In this document: piece by piece, positions 35,796 to 45,029 of the stretch
Layout of the letters: each line of letters begins with the position of its first letter
How positions within the stretch are numbered: position 1 is the first letter of the stretch
Assembly: GCF_016583905.1 (NCBI RefSeq)
Contig: NZ_NRRY01000020.1
Coordinates: 1 to 64,000, forward strand
DNA length: 64,000 nucleotides
Reading direction: 5' to 3'
Source: Lamprobacter modestohalophilus
GTDB lineage: Bacteria > Pseudomonadota > Gammaproteobacteria > Chromatiales > Chromatiaceae
Translations under genes and position numbers: made by a program
The notes under the pieces: generated by a model
The model's input: the letters and a program-made list of their open reading frames with translations, nothing else
Databases searched by the model: none
What the model was told of the DNA's origin: nothing

Positions 35796-36610
35796 GAGCG
35801 TTTCCGCTTGGGTTGATGTGGCTACATTGTAGCATGATTAGCGACAAGTAGCCGAGTTGATCCCCTGCGTTCGATCAGAACAGACAGAAGGCTTCCCCAC
35901 GGGATTGCCAAGGCCGAGCCCGATCATGCTCCGGGTTGACTGCTTGGACATCGCAGTTGGGAGACGATCCCTGCTGACGGCAAAGCCGATCCCATGCCGT
36001 CGGATTGCCGATTCTAAACCTAACCAATAGCCGATCCCAACGAGCGCGGAGGCTTCCCGAGCTGCGCTGCTCCTTTGCGAAGACATAGCCGATCCTGGCC
36101 CATGGGAACCCGTTCCTAGAGGCCCTGATTCAAGCCAAAGACTCTGATATTGAGCCGCGTCATTGCTGGGTTCAGACGCCAATATCGTACGGCACCTGAT
36201 GCCTTGGCCTAGCTCGCCGTACGTTGGCTGAGGCCCGTGTAAGGTCTTCTTGGCGATGCGAGATTTTGACTCGGCCTCCCGACCATGCCATTGCCCTCGT
36301 GTCTAAGACTTCGCCTTGTCCAGAGCGCTGATGGCTTCCAGGTGACCTCCACCAGGCCCTATCCAGCTATGCCTGGCTTCATCTAGAAGCACGAGCGGGC
36401 GCCAGCAGATCATTGCGTCAACGCTGGTTCGTCATCATCCAGATCATAGAGAGCCAGATGCTCTGTTTTTAATCCTGGATCAGGCCAATTCCATCTCGTC
36501 AAAACCCGAATTATGGCGCGTTATAAAGGTTCTGGAGTTCTGGAGTGTGAGAAACGCTTCACATCGACAACCTAGCGCTCAATAAGCGCACCAATGATTT
36601 GGAGTCTAAT
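35796..36610. other. Long non-coding accessory spacer
   Basis: About 800 bases without a supported gene. It contains the 38-base palindromic repeat at 36186-36223, three AGCCGATCC words (near 35984, 36029, 36087), and an AT-richer end leading into the HTH gene. It may be decayed mobile DNA. Confidence 0.5.
36186..36223. repeat. 38-bp palindromic repeat, copy A
   Basis: The arms CGTACGGC and GCCGTACG are perfect inverted repeats at the ends of 38 bases. Copy B (37743-37780) is the same length and orientation and matches at 31 of 38 positions. Confidence 0.7.
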
Positions 36611-37207
36611 ATGACGACTGAAACCAGCCCTACAGCTGACCTACTGGCCTTTTACCGCAACAACTCGCCTTTGACCCAAGTCGAGGTCGCCCAGCGTGTT
36701 GGCTACAAACCAAACGTGATCTCAATGTTCAAGCTAGGCACCTCACCGATCCCGATTGCCAAGATCCCGGCACTGTCCAAGGTGCTCGAGATCGATCCGC
36801 AGCGGTTCCTGCGCACGGCATTGGCTGAGTACCACACGGAGATGCTCGAAGTAATCGAGTCTATCTATGGTCAACTGCTGACCGAAAACGAGGCAATCCT
36901 GCTGAAACGGTTCCGCGACGACCTGCCGGATGATGATGCTCTTTTCATCGACAGCGATGCGAAGTATCTGGCGTTCGAGAATTTGCTCTGTGTTATGGGC
37001 AACAAGGAGGCGGTGGGAGGACCGGATTGTGGTGATCAGGCGCCTCGTACGACCAAAGCCATGCCTGACTTCACGGCGTTTGAGCGTCCAGCGGCTCCAT
37101 TTTCGCCAGGAGATGAGATCGCCAAGATTTTGACGTTGCGAGACCTTGGCATCCTATCGGAGGCGGAGTTCGAGCGTCTGAAGTCTTGGGTGTTGAAGGC
37201 GAGCTAA
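36611..37207 (+). CDS. HTH (XRE-like) protein with C-terminal SHOCT domain
   Basis: The 198-residue protein has an N-terminal helix-turn-helix (about 5-55: LLAFYRNNSPLTQVEVAQRV, then KPNVISMFKLG), a helical middle with an acidic segment, and a C-terminal SHOCT-like motif (EIAKILTLRDLGILSEAEFERLKSWVL). SHOCT modules are short oligomerisation or membrane-related tails; an HTH-SHOCT pairing is uncommon. The ATG at 36611 follows GGAG. A hairpin terminator follows. The DNA around it is richer in AT than the rest of the window, suggesting transfer. Confidence 0.7.
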   Translation: MTTETSPTADLLAFYRNNSPLTQVEVAQRVGYKPNVISMFKLGTSPIPIAKIPALSKVLEIDPQRFLRTALAEYHTEMLEVIESIYGQLLTENEAILLKRFRDDLPDDDALFIDSDAKYLAFENLLCVMGNKEAVGGPDCGDQAPRTTKAMPDFTAFERPAAPFSPGDEIAKILTLRDLGILSEAEFERLKSWVLKAS

Positions 37208-37229
37208 CCGCTCTGGAGGTTTGATCGGG

Positions 37230-37247
37230 GCCGTCCTTCGGGGCGGC
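37230..37247 (+). terminator. UUCG-loop terminator after the HTH-SHOCT gene
   Basis: GCCGTCC and GGGCGGC pair (one G-U) around a TTCG tetraloop, followed by TTCTC. Confidence 0.6.
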
Positions 37248-37320
37248 TTCTCAAGCTGAAATTGATGTGTTATTAGGCCAAATTCATTGAATATGATGAG
37301 TGCGCTAGAAAGCTCGCCTC

Positions 37321-37397
37321 GTGTAGGAAAAAAATCTTACACAATACAGATAGGCCGGTATCTAATGCTGTCTATTATTGTGTTTTTGTGTTATAAT
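37321..37397 (+). promoter_or_regulatory. Promoter region with AT-rich inverted repeat
   Basis: GTGTAGG and CTTACAC (37321-37342) form an imperfect inverted repeat around an A-rich centre. A perfect TATAAT lies at 37392-37397, 42 bases before the next ORF. I see no good -35 at 17 bases. The AT-rich content contrasts with the rest of the window. Confidence 0.35.
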
Positions 37398-37438
37398 TGC
37401 AACATCACTAAGAGTATTAGACGAGGAGCAATCCATCT

Positions 37439-37723
37439 ATGAACGCAAAAACTAAGACTGAATGGTCAGTTCCGCGTGGCGGCTGGGTCACGGTCGATCA
37501 TGCCGCACTTATCCTGGAAAACACCATCGAATCGCCAGTGAATTGGACTTATTGGCTGCTCGAGGATCGACGGGGGCGTGGTGCACGCCGTCCTCATATT
37601 TCGTTCCTGCGCCTTGCTAATCGACGCACGATGTATGATACCGCAGATTTTGCAGACTTCACTGAAGCTGTCGAGCGCGGGGAGATTCTATTCAACCGGC
37701 GGCGCCATGGGGAAGCAGCGTGA
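37439..37723 (+). CDS. Small protein of unknown function
   Basis: The 94-residue frame starts at an ATG about 12 bases after GAGGAG and lies downstream of a TATAAT. The sequence contains WTYWLLEDRRGRG and FADFTEAVERGEILF. It has no membrane segment or recognised domain. The strong ribosome site and the promoter support a real gene. It lies between the two 38-base palindromes. Confidence 0.55.
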   Translation: MNAKTKTEWSVPRGGWVTVDHAALILENTIESPVNWTYWLLEDRRGRGARRPHISFLRLANRRTMYDTADFADFTEAVERGEILFNRRRHGEAA

Positions 37724-37742
37724 ACGGCTGAAGGAGCCTTAT

Positions 37743-37780
37743 CGTACGGCACCTGAGGCCATGGCTTAGGGTGCTGTACG
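37743..37780. repeat. 38-bp palindromic repeat, copy B
   Basis: CGTACGGCACC and GGTGCTGTACG are 11-base inverted arms with one mismatch. It is followed by a GCCGC-TTA-GCGGC hairpin (37784-37796). Confidence 0.7.
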
Positions 37781-37997
37781 AAAGCCGCTTAGCGGCGTTC
37801 TAGGGCCTCCAATGGCTACTGCGAGCCGTCGGGAAGTAGGCTGTTCTCGGAGTTGTTGGGCCATCAGTTCGTTCCACCATGCCAACCACTCCAGTCAATG
37901 ATTTGGATTCCAGGTATTTCACTCGCCGATTTTCGCTGATCTAAAACCAGGGTTGAGTCGGTGCCAGGATAGTGTGGCTGATGATGAGGAAAATTTT

Positions 37998-38273
37998 ATG
38001 TTTGGAAGTACTTATACCAACGAAGACGTTAAGGGGATCCTCTCGGACTTCAGAGTTTCCGCCAAGATGGATACCGTCAAGATTGAGTTTCTGTTGGAGC
38101 ACCGAGCCCAGAAGAAGACGATCGATCGCATTTGCCGAGGGAAAGGAAATGGGATGGAGTTCTGCCTCGAAACGGGTAAGAACTACAGGTCTAAAGAGGG
38201 TTGGATTAGCAGCTGGCCGTATGGAAGGTTACCATCCAAAATCCAACTCCATCTAACCTCATCGAGGCGATGA
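37998..38273 (+). CDS. Small orphan ORF
   Basis: The 91-residue frame starts at an ATG after GAGGAA. It reads MFGSTYTNEDVKGILSDFRV and contains ICRGKGNGMEFCLETG. No family is recognised. It may be an accessory gene of the tRNA-Leu-linked stretch or a fragment, as the C-terminus is basic and short. Confidence 0.4.
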   Translation: MFGSTYTNEDVKGILSDFRVSAKMDTVKIEFLLEHRAQKKTIDRICRGKGNGMEFCLETGKNYRSKEGWISSWPYGRLPSKIQLHLTSSRR

Positions 38274-38777
38274 CTCTACTCGATGAAAACTGGGGGCTCT
38301 TGGCGACGCGAGTCGGTAGGGTCGATGTTGCCTTGGATGCGAAGCGCAAGGGTGTGCGCAAGGATCAGACGATGTCGGAAGATCTGAACTCGCCTTCAGC
38401 CAGGCATGATCTACTGAATGTCTATCTTGAATGCCTAAAACCGTTTGATGTCGGACATCAGTAGTACCCTTTCGAGGGCCAGGACGGAACAGTAACTTCG
38501 AGAGGATGCGTCTGTCCTGTTGGGCGGTCATCGGCTCGGAGCCGGCATACAGGTCAACGACACGCTTTGTCTCTGCATGACCGCTCTTGCATAGCCTCCA
38601 TCGGAAACGGCTTGACCAGTTAAAGCGCCTTGAACTCAATGAACGCCGAAGCGATTGCGGCGCAGATAGAGCGAGCTGGACATGTGTGTGGACCACCGTT
38701 GTGGACCACCAGGCCTGTTTGCTGCTCGTTACTCGCATCATGGACCAGAAATCAGAGCCTGAGCAGGCTCTTAGAGA
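38274..38777. other. Spacer before tRNA-Leu
   Basis: About 500 bases with no supported gene. Some minus-strand frames read plausibly for 30-40 codons (for example LYAGSEPMTAQQDRRILSK), which may be debris of a former gene. Confidence 0.4.
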
Positions 38778-38864
38778 TGGTGCCGAGGAGAGGACTTGAA
38801 CCTCCACCTGGTTTCCCAGACATGGACCTGAACCATGCGCGTCTACCAATTCCGCCACCTCGGC
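38778..38864 (-). tRNA. tRNA-Leu (anticodon CAG)
   Basis: The minus strand gives an 87-base tRNA including an encoded CCA. GCCGAGG pairs with CCTCGGC in the acceptor stem. The anticodon arm is CATGG-TTCAGGT-CCATG, so the anticodon is CAG. A long variable arm (CTGG-GAAA-CCAG) marks the class II leucine tRNA. The T-loop reads TTCAAGT. Confidence 0.96.
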
Positions 38865-38974
38865 TAGGTGGGATGTCGTAGGCTGTAACCACGACAAGCC
38901 CGCAAGCTTAGTGAGACAACGAGGCCTTGTCAACGGTAGACTAGGGAAATCATTCGACGCAGCAAGAGTACAGC

Positions 38975-41227
38975 GTGGCACGAAGAAAAAACGCCCAATC
39001 CGCGAGAGACCAGGACCCACATCGGCAGCGGGAGGCGAAGAAGTACGACAATCCGATCCCCAGTCGTGAGTTCATCCTCGAAAAACTGACTGAGCATGGC
39101 GCGCCGATCAACTTCGATGAGGCGGCATCGCTGCTCGGGCTGACGGCCGAGGAGGATCTGGTTGCACTCGGGCGGCGGCTCGGCGCGATGGTGCGCGACG
39201 GGCAACTATTGCGTAACCGCCGCGAGGCCTTCTGCCTGGTCAACAAGCGGGACTTGATCGCCGGCCGAGTGATCGGGCATCCCGATGGGTTCGGCTTCGT
39301 CAAGCCGGATGATGGCGGTGACGATCTCTATCTCTATCCGAAGGAGATGCGGGCGGTTTTTCACGGCGATCGGATCGTGGCGCGGGTGACGGGGAAGGAT
39401 CGGCGTGGGCGGCTCGAGGGCGCGGTGGTCGAGATCCTAGAGCGCAGCACCAAGAGTGTGGTCGGCCGCCTGTATTCAGAGAGCGGCGTGGGTTTTGTGG
39501 TGCCGGACAACAAGCGGCTGACCCATGATGTCATCATCCCGAGCGATCGCCTTGGCGGTGCCGAGCAGGGTCAGATCGTGGTCGCCGAGATCACCGATCA
39601 GCCGACCAAGCGCACCCAGCCGATCGGTCGCGTCGCTGAGGTGCTCGGCGAGCACATGGCCGCTGGGATGGAGACCGATATCTCGATCCGCGCGCATGAC
39701 CTGCCCGTGAACTGGCCGCCCGAGGTGGAGCAGGCGATCACGGCCTTCGGCGAGCAGGTGCCGGAGGAGGCAAAGGCCGGACGCACCGATCTGCGCAATC
39801 TGCCATTGGTGACCATCGATGGTGCTGATGCACGCGACTTCGATGACGCCGTCTTCTGTGAGCGCAAGCCGAAGGGCTGGAAGCTGCTGGTCTGTATTGC
39901 CGATGTCTCCGCCTATGTGACGCCGAACAGCGCCTTGGATCAGGAAGGCTTCGGGCGCGGTAACTCGGTCTACTTCCCGGATCGGGTGATCCCGATGTTG
40001 CCCGAGGTGCTCTCGAATGGGCTCTGTTCACTGAACCCAGAGGTCGACCGGCTCTGTATGGCCTGTGAACTCTACGTCAGCCTCGAGGGCAAGGTCACGC
40101 GGACGCGCTTCTTCGAGGCCGTGATGCGCTCGCACGCGCGCCTGACCTATGACCAGGTGGCGGCCATGCTGGTCGAGGATGATGCCGAGCTCAGCGAGCA
40201 GTACTCGGAGCTACTGCCGCATCTGCATGAGCTCTATGCGATGTACCAGGCGCTGCTCGACGCTCGCGCCACGCGCGGGGCGATTGACTTCGATACCGTC
40301 GAGACCAAGTTCGTCATCGACGAGGCCGGGCGCATCTCGAGCATTGAGCCGACGGTGCGCAACGATGCCCATCGCATCATCGAGGAATGCATGCTAGCGG
40401 CAAACGTCGCTGCGGCGCGGCTGTTCCAGCGCAAGAAGATGCCGGCGCTCTATCGCATCCATGAAACGCCCAAGGAGGAGAAGCTCTCCGATCTGCGCGA
40501 ATTCCTAGCTGAGCTGGGCCTGAACCTACCCGGCGGCAACAAGCCGACGGCGAAGGATTACGGGACGCTGCTGGATGCAGTACGCGGCCGACCGGATTTC
40601 CATCTGATCCAGACCGTGCTGCTGCGCTCGATGCAGCAGGCCATGTACAGCTCGGACAACGTCGGCCACTTTGGCCTGGCCTACGATGCCTACACGCATT
40701 TCACCTCACCGATCCGCCGCTATCCGGACCTGATCGTCCATCGCATCATCAAGCACATCCTCGCTGGTGGCACTGCGGCCGATCTCGACTACTCGAAACC
40801 GGAGCTGCAGCAGGTCGGCGAGCACTGCTCGGGCACCGAGCGGCGTGCCGACGAGGCCACCCGCGATGTCGAGCACTGGCTCAAGTGCGAGTTCATGCGC
40901 GACAAGCTGGGTGAGGAGTTCGATGGCACCATCACCAGCGTCCAGGGCTTCGGCCTGTTCGTCGAGCTGGATGGGGTCTATGTCGACGGCTTGGTGCATA
41001 TCACCGCGCTCGACAATGACTACTACCACTTCGATCCGGTCGGGCATCGGTTGACTGGTGAGCGTACAGGCCAGATCTATCGCCTCGGTGACCGCTTGCG
41101 CGTCAAGGTGGCGGCCGTCAATCTCCAGGATCGTAAGATCGACTTCGTGCTGGCGAAGCCCATCGTGGTCGAAACGACTCCCAAGAAGCGCTCGCGCTCG
41201 CGGCGGCGCAAGAAGCCGGCGGCCTGA
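38975..41227 (+). CDS. rnr: Ribonuclease R
   Basis: RNase R is a processive 3'-5' exoribonuclease acting on structured RNA. The 750-residue protein starts at a GTG and has an N-terminal HTH-like region, cold-shock domains (about 80-230), the RNB catalytic domain with DGADARDFDDAVF near residue 285 and RRYPDLIVHR near 585, an S1 domain (about 635-720) and a short basic tail. It is about 60 residues shorter than the E. coli enzyme, mostly at the C-terminus. rlmB follows, the common gammaproteobacterial order. Confidence 0.95.
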   Translation: MARRKNAQSARDQDPHRQREAKKYDNPIPSREFILEKLTEHGAPINFDEAASLLGLTAEEDLVALGRRLGAMVRDGQLLRNRREAFCLVNKRDLIAGRVIGHPDGFGFVKPDDGGDDLYLYPKEMRAVFHGDRIVARVTGKDRRGRLEGAVVEILERSTKSVVGRLYSESGVGFVVPDNKRLTHDVIIPSDRLGGAEQGQIVVAEITDQPTKRTQPIGRVAEVLGEHMAAGMETDISIRAHDLPVNWPPEVEQAITAFGEQVPEEAKAGRTDLRNLPLVTIDGADARDFDDAVFCERKPKGWKLLVCIADVSAYVTPNSALDQEGFGRGNSVYFPDRVIPMLPEVLSNGLCSLNPEVDRLCMACELYVSLEGKVTRTRFFEAVMRSHARLTYDQVAAMLVEDDAELSEQYSELLPHLHELYAMYQALLDARATRGAIDFDTVETKFVIDEAGRISSIEPTVRNDAHRIIEECMLAANVAAARLFQRKKMPALYRIHETPKEEKLSDLREFLAELGLNLPGGNKPTAKDYGTLLDAVRGRPDFHLIQTVLLRSMQQAMYSSDNVGHFGLAYDAYTHFTSPIRRYPDLIVHRIIKHILAGGTAADLDYSKPELQQVGEHCSGTERRADEATRDVEHWLKCEFMRDKLGEEFDGTITSVQGFGLFVELDGVYVDGLVHITALDNDYYHFDPVGHRLTGERTGQIYRLGDRLRVKVAAVNLQDRKIDFVLAKPIVVETTPKKRSRSRRRKKPAA

Positions 41228-41316
41228 GCCGAGTCTTGGTAAGGAGTCCTGCTGAGGAGTTGTCGTGATGGTCACGGTCATGAGAGTCGGAGTTCGCCTT
41301 TAATGGCTCGTCCCTG

Positions 41317-42090
41317 ATGAACAGTCCGTCGAACACTGCCGCGACGCTGGGTATCAACAGCGTCCGCAGCGCGCTGAAGTTTGGTTCCGGTGGCGTCGCC
41401 GAGCTGTGGCTCGACCGAAGCCGGCGCGACCGCCGCTTGGCTGAGCTGGCGGCTTTGGCCCGTGAGGCCGGTGTTGCGGTGCGGCAATTGGATCGCGACG
41501 CGCTCGATCAGGCAGGCCAGGGCGGGAATCATCAGGGCGCGCTCGCCTGGGTGCGGATGCCAGCGGCGCTGACCGAGCATGACCTGGAGCGGCTGCTCGA
41601 CGCCGCCGAGCAGGCACCGCTGCTGCTGGTGCTCGATGGCGTCACCGATCCGCACAACTTGGGCGCCTGTCTGCGCAGCGCCGATGGCGCCGGGGCGACC
41701 GCCGTGATCGCACCCAAGGATAAGGCGGTCGGCTTGACCCCGGTGGTGGTGAAGGTGGCGAGCGGCGCGGCCGAGTCGGTGCCCTTTGTGCAGGTCACCA
41801 ATTTGGCGCGCACGCTTGATGCGCTCAAGGCGCGGGGTATTTGGCTGATTGGGCTGGCGGATACCGCGCCGGCAACCCTGTTCGAGACCGACCTCTCCGG
41901 TCCGACCGCATTGGTGCTCGGCAGCGAGGGCAGCGGTCTGCGCCGCCTGACCCAGGAGCGCTGTGATCTGCTTGCCTCCCTGCCCATGCGCGGCCGCGTC
42001 GAGAGCCTTAATGTTTCAGTTGCGGCCGGCATCTGCCTCTACGAGGTGGTTAGGCGTCGCCTGTCGGTCCCTGAGTTGCTGAACGGCTAA
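41317..42090 (+). CDS. rlmB: 23S rRNA (guanosine-2'-O-)-methyltransferase RlmB
   Basis: RlmB methylates G2251 of 23S rRNA. The 257-residue SpoU-family protein has an N-terminal L30e-like substrate-binding part and the three SpoU motifs: DPHNLGACLRSADGAGA near 112, ALVLGSEGSGLRRLT near 203 and RGRVESLNVSVAAGICLYE near 226. It lies 90 bases after rnr in the same direction. Its 3' end overlaps by four bases with the opposing AMP-ligase gene. Confidence 0.95.
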   Translation: MNSPSNTAATLGINSVRSALKFGSGGVAELWLDRSRRDRRLAELAALAREAGVAVRQLDRDALDQAGQGGNHQGALAWVRMPAALTEHDLERLLDAAEQAPLLLVLDGVTDPHNLGACLRSADGAGATAVIAPKDKAVGLTPVVVKVASGAAESVPFVQVTNLARTLDALKARGIWLIGLADTAPATLFETDLSGPTALVLGSEGSGLRRLTQERCDLLASLPMRGRVESLNVSVAAGICLYEVVRRRLSVPELLNG

Positions 42091-45029
42091 GCTTGCTCAG
42101 CTGAATCGCGCTGGTTCGGCGTGATCTTGGTAGCGGTCTGTTCGCAGCGTGGGGCGATGAAGGCGCGGGCCTGATCGCGCAGCTGAACCGCTGATCTCCA
42201 GCTCTCGTCACTAGGCCAGATCGGCTGGCCGATCTCGACGACGGCGTGTCCCGGTCGTGGAGAGAAGCGGCTGCCGCGCATCAGCTCGCGAGTGCCGCGC
42301 ACGGCCACGGGCAGTAGCGGGACGCCGGCACCGGCGGCGGCCAGAAATGCGCCCATGCGAAACGGCAGCAGCCCGGGCCGTTCTAGGAAGGTTCCCTCCG
42401 GAAAGAATCCCAGGGTTTCACCGCGCGCTAGTGCCGCGGCAAATCGCTGCGCATCCTCGGGACCACGCAGCAGATCGAAGCGATCGACGAACAAGGTGCC
42501 GAGCCGTTCCAGAGGCCAGCGCACCAAGGGGTTTGTAGACAGCCCTTGCTTGGCGATGAAGTCGATCGGACGGTCGATGGCGGCGACCAACGCCATCACG
42601 TCCAGATAACTCTGGTGATTACTGGCGATGACGAAAGGTTGGCCGGGAGGCGGTATCCGCTCGCGCCCCTGCACGAACAGCGGCACAAAGGCGAGTCGCC
42701 GCAGCAGGCCGATGCCGGCGCGGACCAGCCGCCAGCGCCAACGCAGTCGTGGCACCGTCATGATGCTCAGCCAGACCCAGGGCGCGATCAAGCCAAACAG
42801 CAGCCAGGCATAACCGGCGTAAAGCTGCCCAGGCAGACGCCTTGCCGAGCGCAGGAGCGCCGCCCGCAGTCCAGCTGCCCCGAGCCTCAGCAGCTGCCAC
42901 AGCAGTGCCGGCGGAGCGTTGGTCAGCCGGCCCGCGGCCCAGCGCTCGCGCGTTGCACCGCGGCGGAGCTTGCCACTCGAGGTCTTCAGTATCGATCGCG
43001 GTGGTGCGAGCAGAATCTCATCTGGCGGCGAGCCTAGCACGTCGGTGGCGCGCTCCCGAACCCGCTGCGCGAGCTTGGTTCGTCGTGCTGGATCGCGCTC
43101 GCGGGTCTCGGCGATCAGGACCAGCCGCTCACTGCCGCGTGCTTGATCCGCCGCGGCGAAGGCGACCACGCAGCCCTTGCGCACCCCACTCAGCTCGCCG
43201 ACCGCCTGCTCGACCTCGTAGGGATAGAGATTACGGCCGCCGCGGATGATCAGATCCTTGATGCGGCCGGTGAGGTAGAGTTCAGCGTCGGCGAGATAGC
43301 CACGGTCGCCGGTGTCGTGCCAACCGTCTCGAATCAGCCCGGCGGTGGCCTGCGGATTCCGATAATAGCCGCGTGTTGCCGACGGGCCTTGAAAGTACAG
43401 ACGGCCTTCCCGCCGCTCCGGCAGCGGTTGTCCATCTTGATCCAGGATGCGCAAGTGATAGCCGGGTAGGGGCCGCCCGCAACCAACCACGGACATCGCG
43501 TGCTGATCAGTGCAAGGCACCCTGAGTGCCTCGCCGGAGACTGCGAAGCGCTCCCGATCGATACAGTCGATGACCGGCCCGCGCGTTGGCGGCGGGAAGC
43601 TGAGGCCCACCGCAGCCTCGGCCAAACCGTAGACCGGTGCCAGTGCGTTGGCCGGCAAGCCGCAGCGCTCGAAGCGCTTGGCGAAGCGGCGCAAGGTGTC
43701 AGCGCTCACAGGCTCGGCGCCATTCAGCGCGCGGCGCCAGCAACTGAGGTCCAAACCTTCGAGATCGCCGTCCTGGACCCGCTTCAAGCACAGCTCATAG
43801 GCGAAATTCGGTGCCGCTGACAGCGTACCGCGATGCGTATGAATGGCCCTCAGCCAACGCACCGGTCGCGCCAGGAAGGACAACGGAGACATCGACACGA
43901 ACGGAACGCCGAAACAGAGGCTGCCAAGCCAGGCCCCGATCAGGCCCATATCGTGATACAGCGGTAGCCAACTGACGAAGCAATCGTCTGGACGGACCGC
44001 AACCGCAGCGCCCATGGCGCGAATATTGGCCAGCAGGTCTGCATGGCTCAGCACCACGCCCTTGGGTTCGCCGGTGCTGCCTGAGGTGTATTGCAGCAAG
44101 GCGATAGCGTCCGGCCGGGGATGTGCAGCCAACGCGGTTGGTGTCGCATCCGCAAACGACTTGGACGTCAGCACCGCCGTTAGCGACGGCACCCAGGCTC
44201 GCAGCAACCGGGCGACCGTGAGCGCCTCGGGCACCGTGATCAAGAACCGGGCGCCGGCATTGCTGAGTATTCCGGCATGACGGCGCAGATGCTCCTCCAA
44301 CTGCTCCGGCCGCGCTGGCGGATAGATCGGGACCGGGATGCCACCAGCGCGGAGGACACCGAAAAAGCCCTGAAAATAATCGGCGCCGGTGGGCAACATC
44401 AGCGCGACTGTTTGGCGCTCTCGGAGACCGGCCTCGCGCAGCCCGGTGGCAACCCGTGCTGCGCCATCGGCGAGCTCGGCATAGGTGATGGGACGTGGCC
44501 GATCCTCGGTCTCATAAAGCTGGATATGCACCTGTGACGGATGGCGCTCGAGATGCCAGTCGAGCATGTCCAACAAGGAATCGGCGCCGGTTGGGAGTCG
44601 CGCCGCCAGTCCGCCGACGGATGTCGTCGGTGTCGCTTGAACCTCTCCGCACGCCGCCTCGGCCGCCTCAGGTCCAGCCTCAGTCGCAGCCGAGCCGGCC
44701 CGGGCGAGCGTCAAGAGATCGCCAGCGGTCGCAGCCAGCAGCGCCTCGTCCGACAGCCGGCACCCAAGGCCGCGCTCAAGTCGAGCGATCAGCTCGGAAC
44801 GGCCCAGGCTGTCCAATCCGAGATCGGCCTCGAGACGGCTGTCGAGGCCGATTGCTGCGGGCGGTTGGTCGATCCCGGAATCTCGCGCAAAGTCGCGCAG
44901 GATCTCGAGCAAGCGGGCGGCGGGGTCGCTGTCCCCCTCGCCTCCGGATTGACCCTGGTTGCCTAAGCCCAGCCCCTGCTCGACTCTGGAGCGGCTCGCG
45001 TCGATCGTAGATCGTCTTTGACGGGTCAT
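42087..45029 (-). CDS. ACP - acyl-AMP ligase - PlsC acyltransferase fusion
   Basis: The 980-residue protein joins three parts. Residues 35-110 form an acyl-carrier domain with GLDSLGR, Ser74 being the phosphopantetheine site. Residues 140-690 are an AMP-forming ligase of the fatty-acyl type, with QYTSGSTGEPKGVVLSHADL and SWLPLYHDMGLIG, the latter typical of fatty-acyl-AMP ligases. After hydrophobic segments near 720-760, a PlsC acyltransferase has NHQSYLD (His805) and FPEGTFLE. The likely activity is activation of a fatty acid, loading on the carrier and transfer to a lyso-lipid. E. coli Aas has acyltransferase then ligase, the reverse order. Confidence 0.85.
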   Translation of the reverse strand: MTRQRRSTIDASRSRVEQGLGLGNQGQSGGEGDSDPAARLLEILRDFARDSGIDQPPAAIGLDSRLEADLGLDSLGRSELIARLERGLGCRLSDEALLAATAGDLLTLARAGSAATEAGPEAAEAACGEVQATPTTSVGGLAARLPTGADSLLDMLDWHLERHPSQVHIQLYETEDRPRPITYAELADGAARVATGLREAGLRERQTVALMLPTGADYFQGFFGVLRAGGIPVPIYPPARPEQLEEHLRRHAGILSNAGARFLITVPEALTVARLLRAWVPSLTAVLTSKSFADATPTALAAHPRPDAIALLQYTSGSTGEPKGVVLSHADLLANIRAMGAAVAVRPDDCFVSWLPLYHDMGLIGAWLGSLCFGVPFVSMSPLSFLARPVRWLRAIHTHRGTLSAAPNFAYELCLKRVQDGDLEGLDLSCWRRALNGAEPVSADTLRRFAKRFERCGLPANALAPVYGLAEAAVGLSFPPPTRGPVIDCIDRERFAVSGEALRVPCTDQHAMSVVGCGRPLPGYHLRILDQDGQPLPERREGRLYFQGPSATRGYYRNPQATAGLIRDGWHDTGDRGYLADAELYLTGRIKDLIIRGGRNLYPYEVEQAVGELSGVRKGCVVAFAAADQARGSERLVLIAETRERDPARRTKLAQRVRERATDVLGSPPDEILLAPPRSILKTSSGKLRRGATRERWAAGRLTNAPPALLWQLLRLGAAGLRAALLRSARRLPGQLYAGYAWLLFGLIAPWVWLSIMTVPRLRWRWRLVRAGIGLLRRLAFVPLFVQGRERIPPPGQPFVIASNHQSYLDVMALVAAIDRPIDFIAKQGLSTNPLVRWPLERLGTLFVDRFDLLRGPEDAQRFAAALARGETLGFFPEGTFLERPGLLPFRMGAFLAAAGAGVPLLPVAVRGTRELMRGSRFSPRPGHAVVEIGQPIWPSDESWRSAVQLRDQARAFIAPRCEQTATKITPNQRDSAEQA

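Noticed and set aside
35984-36096. Three AGCCGATCC words, possible CRISPR-like spacing
   Set aside because: The words are only 9-10 bases, the intervals (45 and 58 bases) differ and no cas gene is nearby. No CRISPR array was seen in the window.
35838-36182. A 114-codon minus-strand frame in the accessory spacer
   Set aside because: No ribosome site, no known motif and biased composition; treated as non-coding.
38259-39020. A 253-codon minus-strand frame across tRNA-Leu
   Set aside because: Its AELVDAHGSG segment is the usual false translation of a tRNA-Leu gene.
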